A DNA stretch of 64,000 nucleotides from Coriolopsis trogii (Eukaryota; Basidiomycota; Agaricomycetes; Polyporales; Polyporaceae), in NCBI GenBank assembly GCA_020543525.1, contig JAHYIO010000031.1, positions 682,001 to 746,000 on the forward strand. Direction: 5' to 3'. Positions within the stretch are counted from its first letter, which is position 1, and each line of letters starts with the position of its first letter. This document shows, piece after piece, positions 58,168-64,000 of this stretch. The notes under the pieces were generated by a model. That model saw only the letters and a program-made list of their open reading frames with translations. It searched no databases and was not told the DNA's origin. The translations under genes were made by a program, and so were the position numbers.

Positions 58168-59440
58168 TCATTGGTGCGCGCGCTCACCAAGCGCACGTAC
58201 TGCCGCCTTCCAGCCCACCCAGACCGCGTAGGGGCCATCTAACAGCCCGCTCACACTTCGGATCTCCCATTCCCCGTGCGGCGACTTATCTAGCCACCCC
58301 TGTATGAACTCCCGTATCACATCCTCCGCCCGGAGCTCTACCACGACCACGACGGCTGTCTTTCCTGGGACGGTCAAGTAGTCTAATGTCGTCAGGAGTG
58401 CGGGCAACAACGACGGATGATATATGCAGTCGACAACCAGCAGCAAGTCGACCGAGTCCTCAGGGACAAGGTTTGGGCGCAACGAGGTGGGAGACTTGTG
58501 CAGCTGAACCCAATCCAGCGCGCTCGCTGTCACGTTGAGAGGACGCAACGGTGGTGGCGCGGAGCGTTTCGACCTTGGCAGAGACGTCGATGGTGCGGAC
58601 GTGGGTGAGAGGGAAAGGTTCCTCGCGATGTTCTTCCGGATGAGCGGGATGAGTTCCGCTATGTCGGTCACGGTGTAGTGGCGCGTAAAGGGGGATAGCA
58701 CGACGCCGAGGAGTCCTGTGCCTGCACTGTTGAGCGCGAATGCGACCGGGGTGTCATGAGTAACAACCTTACAGGGTTAGGAGAGGCGAGACTCACCCCA
58801 GCTCCAGGACGTGTGCCTGCGCCAACAAAGCCGGGTCCAGAAACCCCGAGGGTTGCCCCTCGTGCAGCTGTTGGAGCATCTTCTCCGCGAAGTCGACGCT
58901 TGACAGGGAGGTTAACAGAGTCCGCTGTCGGGCTGGTGATTCTGCGCCTACCTTGCGTGCCAGAGTACGCTTCCAGTATCCCCTTTGCGACTTCGTAGCG
59001 CGGTCTTATCTTGCTGGATTTCCACTTCGAGCGTTTCGACGGTATCGGTTCGAGCACGCTGTCCTTTCGATCCTTCCGTATCCGACGTTTTCTTCCTCTT
59101 TCCCGCATGTGATGGGGCCGGGACGGTTGGAGACCCATTCGATCGATACTTCAAAGAGATTGTGAGTACATCCCCATGAGAATCTATGTGGCCCAGTCCA
59201 CGAAATCCACTACTGCCGTCGGTGGTCGTTCGCCCGGCTAGAGTGGTGTACAGCAAGAAAACCTATGGAGTAAATCATCTATTAGCCCGAACGTCAATTG
59301 ACAGCAGCAGATGCAGCCATACTTGCCTCTTCGTCCGCATCTGTGACTCTAGAGGACTCTGGGGGGAGACGAACAACCCCTCGAAGCCTGCTATCCACCT
59401 GCGCAGACTCATCTCTGCCCTCGATCGGAAGATCGCTCAT
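58168..59440 (-). CDS. Rkm5-like ribosomal lysine methyltransferase
   Basis: Rkm5 is a METTL21-type SAM-dependent enzyme that methylates a lysine of ribosomal protein L1 in yeast. ATG at 59440 starts MSDLPIEGRDESAQ. The next exon (about 59262-58945) has VFLLYTTLAG, a variable middle, then IQQDKTALRSRKGDTGSVLW, the family's hallmark. After an intron come SVDFAEKMLQQLHEG and FLDPALLAQAHVLELG, and across another intron AGTGLLGVVL: together motif I, ELGAGTGLLG. The last exon has DLLLVVDCIYHPSLLPALL (the D of the DxxY-like motif IV) and VVVVVELRAEDVIREFIQGW, and stops at 58168. The first splice junction is the least certain. The gene seems intact. Confidence 0.85.
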
Positions 59441-60354
59441 GTTCACAATGACCGATTTCAATACAGTCACACCCGCTTGCCCGCTGTTGATGGCGCAGGT
59501 TCTTTGAGTATGAAGGCCATCTTTCAGAAAGATCAGGCATACCCGGTGAGTTATGGCGCTGACTATAATCTCAGTGCGTTTGTTCGTTTGTTCTGACGAT
59601 CTACACAATGGTCCTCGAGATTCTATACAGGATGATCATGGTGGGGCGGATGAGCCGGCTTAGCTGAACATTACTGCTCGAGCTGGCAGTGACTTTGAAC
59701 AGGACCCTGGGCCCCCACGCTCATATCCCACTTTGACTTCAGAACGGTCATTTTCGGTGGTGGTTTCTGAGCTAAAATTGGGAGTGTTTCCTATGAAATA
59801 CCCCCTATGGGCCAGAATCCGGTTGAAATCAGTCACGAAGGCGCCCACCTTCCTTAGGGATCTCCGAAGCGTATCATTGTGTTGCGCTGCATTGCACACA
59901 GGGTAACGGTCTACTAAGGTGCTAGCAAAGTGCTACTTGCATAGATTTCTTACGGCGACGATCGGCATCAGTCAACCGTGGCCTGTGACTCGGACCTGAC
60001 CAGCTGAGGGCCGTTCCGGGACTCTCTGGCTTGTGAGATTGTACGCATCGCTCCCAGCCCACTCTCGCGTCGCACCCAGACGACGTGCCTCCGCGTCAAC
60101 CCCTAGTATGCGGCTTATAGTGATATATTGCGTATTGATCTTCGTGACATACTACCAGTCGCTTCATGCCAGAGCGGACACGTCTCGTCAATATACGACC
60201 AGACTCAGGCCCGGTTCGAGTCGCTTCCTTCGGACCTAGACCGGTCTCCTGGTGCGAGCGGGCTCGCCTGCTGCGACTGAACGAACTTCAGTACTCGAGA
60301 GTCAAACGGTAGTATGAACACACTTACAAGAGTCGAAACCTGTGTGCTCGTATC
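59441..60354. other. Intergenic, nothing recognised
   Basis: No gene was recognised; this holds the 5' region of the Rkm5-like gene and the 3' region of the F-box gene. Confidence 0.4.
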
Positions 60355-62290
60355 TTAGGCCGGCAAATTTGTCTGTGCGTGGGCGCCAGGAGAGGCGTTT
60401 GGGTCCTCGATCGCATGGGTCGCCGTAGATACAGAATCCTCAGCTCGTTTGCTGGATCCGGCAGATTGCGAGTTTTCAGGAATTTGGAGGGGTTCCGACG
60501 CGCTGTCGTAATCCTGCCACTGAAACCACGGAAATCTGGGATCTGGGAATCGAGAGGAACCATATGAGACAAGTCTATGCATGGTACTTGGAGGGTGGAT
60601 TACGAGCAACTGGAATGACACGTACGTTCGAACGTTGTCTGCAGTGCCCGGAGTTGGTACATGCGCGGGAAGCAGGTATTGACAGGAACGTCCCATTCGT
60701 CCCACCGCTCTCTTTTGTCCTGCAGCCATACTCGAACTTTGAATGGCACTGACGTCAATGTGTGCTGTGTTTGTGAGGTCATAGAAGCGAAGGCCATGTC
60801 CTCAAGTTGGGAGCCGAGAAGGACGAGGGCGGAGAGAAAGTCGCTTCGGGTGAAAGTATTCTGTCTCCAGGGTGAGATACCAAAGGTTCTCACTGAGAGC
60901 TGGGACGCTGAAGCGTCCACGGCAGTCCACCAACTGTTGATAGTGCCCGACAATGACGAAAGTTGCCGAGGGCTATCCGCGCCCGATTGGATGTATACTC
61001 CGAAGGTTTCGAGACTCTTGAGATGTGCCAAGTTGACGAATGGCGGAGGTGTAGGCGGCGGCGGCTCGACATTAACTGCAGGTAGACGGTGTAAGTAGTA
61101 AGGCAGCCATGATTGGGTACGCGGTCAGTGACATTTCCGTGTTATGAACGACGACTGCTTACCTATCCCGCCATCTACGTTTGGGTCATTAGCAGCCGGC
61201 ACCTTCGCCCTGAACAACGGGTGTGGCAGCCAGAGCACTTCAAGGGACACCCCAAGCGACGCGAGGAACGTCTGCAGCTCCTCTACAGGCCACGGCTCTG
61301 CTATCTGCGTCAACGCACACAACGAAACGGGCCTGTATCAGCGATGTCTAGAGAGCAAATGGTTGAACCACATATCGTAGAACGCACCACTAGGAATTGA
61401 AGATGAGGGAGAAACTTGCGCCGTCTCGAGGAAAGGCTCTCATTTCCTACTTCCGGCGCAGCCCCGGCGGTCGTCATGAATGGAGGAAGATGTCCGACGG
61501 TGCGCCATGTGATGCCCGTCGAGAGCTGTAGGTGCGTCAAGCTCGGGAAAGCGTTTACGACGCGAAGGAACGTCCCAAACGAGGCAAAGGTGGTGTAACC
61601 CAGCATGAATGTTGTGACGGTATGGAAGGATCCCAGCCAGAGCGGGAAGCGTTGATGAAGCGGTAAGGGAGTCAAGTTCCCGGTTTCCTCTGAAGACATG
61701 GTATGTATCTCGACCGCCTGGAGGCGCGGGAGAAAGCCCTTGAGAGACGCAGGAAAGGATGCAGTGGCGCTATCAGCACTGTTGGGATCGTCATGAAACA
61801 GGGTGATCTTCTCCACATAGGTCCCGAGACGGGGAGAGGCCCTGATCACATCAGTAAGGCTCCTCAGTGCGCGGATGCTGCGCAAGTGGACGACATGGAA
61901 GAGGAGGTATTGAGCATGGTCTCTCCAGCTACGACATGTTAGGGCGCAGGCGTATAGCGTAGAAAGTGCCGCAAGCCTGTTATCGTAGCTAGAATAGTAG
62001 ATGTCAGAGATGTCAGATATGTAGAGAATGTCGATGATCCACGAGTAGAGCTCAGGAGGAAGTCGCGGCCCGGCATGCGTGCTGCCGTCTATGAGTACCA
62101 GGGGAATGTGAGTAGGTGTGAGACGTCGAGAGGAATATTGGACCCAAGGCTGAGGACTTGGAAAGGGTGCATACTCGACAACTCCACCCGGTCGACGGAT
62201 GATAAGGACACATAGACAATGGAGAGTGGAACAAGCAAATGCGGCTGTGCAGGAGACCATGTGCGCACACAACGTGGGCCTGCCGTACAT
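60355..62290 (-). CDS. F-box protein
   Basis: The long exon (62290-61310 frame) carries an F-box: PRLPPELYSWIIDILY, then LSTLYACALTCRSWRDHAQY and LLFHVVHLRS (about 62070-61880), followed by the leucine-rich region (LRSLTDVIRASPRLGTYVEK, ITLFHDDP, FPSLTHLQLSTG). Later exons continue with EELQTFLASLGVSLEVLWLP, FLSALVLLGSQLEDMAFASM and FKVRVWLQDKRERWDEWDV. The last ends ASPGAHAQTNLPA at 60355. Such proteins usually act as SCF substrate receptors. The true start is uncertain: a plausible acceptor lies just before DGSTHAGPRLPP (about 62092), so an upstream exon may replace the first 70 codons of the open frame. Confidence 0.75.
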
Positions 62291-63079
62291 AGCCTGCGGA
62301 CATCAATACACCGAAGCCTTCGGAAGACGCCCTCTGATCTCAGATTTTCGCTCTTCCCGCATCATGAACAATGCCAGCATTCCATAAGTAGAGCGGGGCG
62401 AGTAGGAGGACGCAAGGGAAGATGCAATGAGAAAGCCCTCTTTCGTGCTACGGCTTCACGTCAAAGCCCTAGCGTGAGGAATCAGGAAGGTCCATACATA
62501 TACGCACGGCGGGATGAGACACATACCAGAGTGGTCCTATCTGGCGGAGTCTGAGCATGCACGTCGCAGCGGCATATCGGAGGACGCCAGATGGTAGCAA
62601 TATCCGTGTAGAACGCACAGAGTGAGGAATATGTGAGAGATGTGCTGGCCTAACAGATGGGAAAAGTGTATCGAGAGGGAGATGGGCGCAAGACCAGTCT
62701 GAGTATAAACCGGTGGGTGGAGGACAGTGTGCCTGGCGAGGCGTGCGCGTCCCGATAGATCTCGCTACGAGCGCATTCGTCACTCACGGTCACGCACGTC
62801 ACAGCGAGAGCAAGCGCCTCAGAGTCATACTGATATTGTCCAGCGTTGAGCGTCGCCCGTACAGAATTGACAACGATCTTCCTATGAGCTATGAGCTTGA
62901 ATTTTATTGTTAAAGAATGACTCTAGCACTACTACTATGCTACCAATAGTATGTCAGGCTTGAGAAGTGCTTGAGTGTCACGTGTGCGACACGCATGGTG
63001 ACACGCACACTGCTGTGCAAAAGCAGGCCTCTTCAGAACCTTTCCACTCTGTACCTGCTATTTATTCCTGATTCCCTCC
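62291..63079. other. Intergenic between F-box gene and BOS1
   Basis: A TATA-like TATAAACC is at about 62703. TATTTATT at about 63059 lies 20 bp before the BOS1 ATG, too close to serve as its TATA box by usual spacing. No gene was recognised. Confidence 0.4.
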
Positions 63080-64000
63080 ATGAACTCGCTATATACCCTC
63101 GGCGTTCGACAAACGAACTCAATTCAAGCTGACCTAGAAAGACTCAGGAATGGCGAGAACTCTGCGTCACTGTTAGGTCTGTGCCTTCCCAGCCGGCTAC
63201 TCCTTCTAGTCACTCAAGCATGGCGCGTGCTTTCGCACTGGGATAGGGCAGATCTCCGCGTCTCTCGCCGCAATGCATAGGACCGTGGAGGATTATGACT
63301 CGATGGCGAAGAGGGAAATCATCAAGGCAAAGCAGGAGAAGGCTATGATGTACGTCTCTGCGCTCACCTGTTGTGCCACTTACTGAGCTTCAATGGTCTC
63401 CTCCACATAGGCGTGTGCAGAAGTTTCGCACAGACTATACAGAGCTACGCACACAGTTTGAAAGATTCAAGGCTGAGGTGAGCACGCTACATTCACTGCT
63501 TGTACACATACCTACCCCGCCCGCCCCCACTCAGCATGAAGCTTCGACGCGTGCCGAGTTGCTGTCCGGCTCCTCGTCCTCAACGGGACCCATGTCGGCA
63601 CCAGGAGACACCCGACGGCGATTTATGGCAGGTCAACCACCAGCAGACGAAGTCTCCGAGTCCCCGTTCCGCGGTCCTTCGCCCATGCTAGGCCACGGCA
63701 CACTACGGGAGCAGCATGCCCTGCACGAGCACAGTTTCATCCAAAACACGGACACGCGGCTTGATGAGTTCATCGCACAAGGCCGGGCCGTGCTGGATGA
63801 CCTTGTTGACCAGCGAAATGTGCTGAAGGGTACACAACGACGGTTGCTTGATGCCGCCAACACGCTCGGGCTGAGCAGAGATGTCATTGGTTGGATTGAG
63901 AGGAGAAGGTGCGTTTCCCCTCAGTATTATTGTCGTGTCCTTCAACAATACTTATCGTCGTATATAGTACGCAAGATATGTACATCTTCTTTGCGGGCGC
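63080..64000 (+). CDS. BOS1: Golgi Qb-SNARE BOS1, 3' end beyond window
   Basis: BOS1 (membrin, GOSR2) is the Qb-SNARE for ER-to-Golgi vesicle fusion. ATG at 63080 gives MNSLYTLGVRQTNSIQADLE. After a 70-nt intron follow QISASLAAMHRTVEDYDSMA and KREIIKAKQEKAMM, and then VQKFRTDYTELRTQFERFKA. A Ser/Pro-rich linker (about 63536-63660) leads to the SNARE motif, LREQHALHEHSFIQNTDTRL to LDAANTLGLSRDVIGW, with the zero-layer Gln in DLVDQRNVLKG (about 63800-63830). A last intron (63909 to about 63967) leads to STQDMYIFFAGA, the start of the C-terminal membrane anchor, where the window ends. The visible part is intact. Identification rests on the order of these blocks and is secure. Confidence 0.92.

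Overview
The window looks like nuclear DNA of a filamentous basidiomycete, most likely an Agaricomycete of the Polyporales type. Genes are cut by many 50-80 nt GT-AG introns with CTNAC-like branch sites. Promoters carry TATA boxes. The families seen are typical of these fungi: DUF6533 membrane proteins, BTB and F-box proteins, divergent kinases, expanded P450s and OPT transporters. No tRNA, rRNA or CRISPR array was found. All exon joins were worked out by eye from reading frame and splice sites, so coordinates span first to last coding base and include introns.

Left part (1-22.4 kb). A short element with inverted ends lies at about 0.2-1.15 kb. A DUF6533 membrane protein is at 4.1-5.8 kb. A peroxisomal-type acyl-CoA oxidase/dehydrogenase-like gene (7.3-9.3 kb) carries an apparent 1-nt frameshift near its 3' end. 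An F-box/LRR-like fragment and a divergent protein kinase lie at 9.5-12.0 kb on the minus strand. A BTB-domain gene (12.9-14.2 kb, minus) is interrupted by an in-frame TGA. A low-complexity acidic protein of unknown function is at 15.6-17.7 kb. From 17.7 to 22.4 kb there are only decayed repeats and one recurring gene leader.

Middle part (22.4-46 kb). Two cytochrome P450 genes are tandem duplicates, promoter included. In both, the heme-binding motif can only be completed through an 11-nt microexon. Next, an inverted duplication of about 1.5 kb (arms at about 30.2-31.7 and 39.9-41.4 kb) places two copies of a small secreted protein around an 8-kb housekeeping block. That block holds DCC1 (sister chromatid cohesion, Ctf18-RFC), a eukaryotic DUF262 protein and a NIPA-type Mg2+ transporter. 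The last two share a short bidirectional promoter. The interval 41-46 kb is gene-poor and holds two more copies of the recurring LTD(R/K)LL leader.

Right part (46-64 kb). It holds a secreted CrtC/AttH-like (Diels-Alderase-fold) protein, a gene-poor stretch with a 21-G homopolymer, an OPT oligopeptide transporter, a convergent pair concerned with ribosome production (NOL12/Rrp17-like and Rkm5-like), an F-box gene, and the 5' part of the Golgi SNARE BOS1, cut by the window end.

No single operon-like system is present. The most notable points are the P450 microexon, the in-frame stop and splice-site duplication in the BTB gene, the inverted duplication with a GC-AG intron in one arm, and the four dispersed promoter-plus-leader cassettes.
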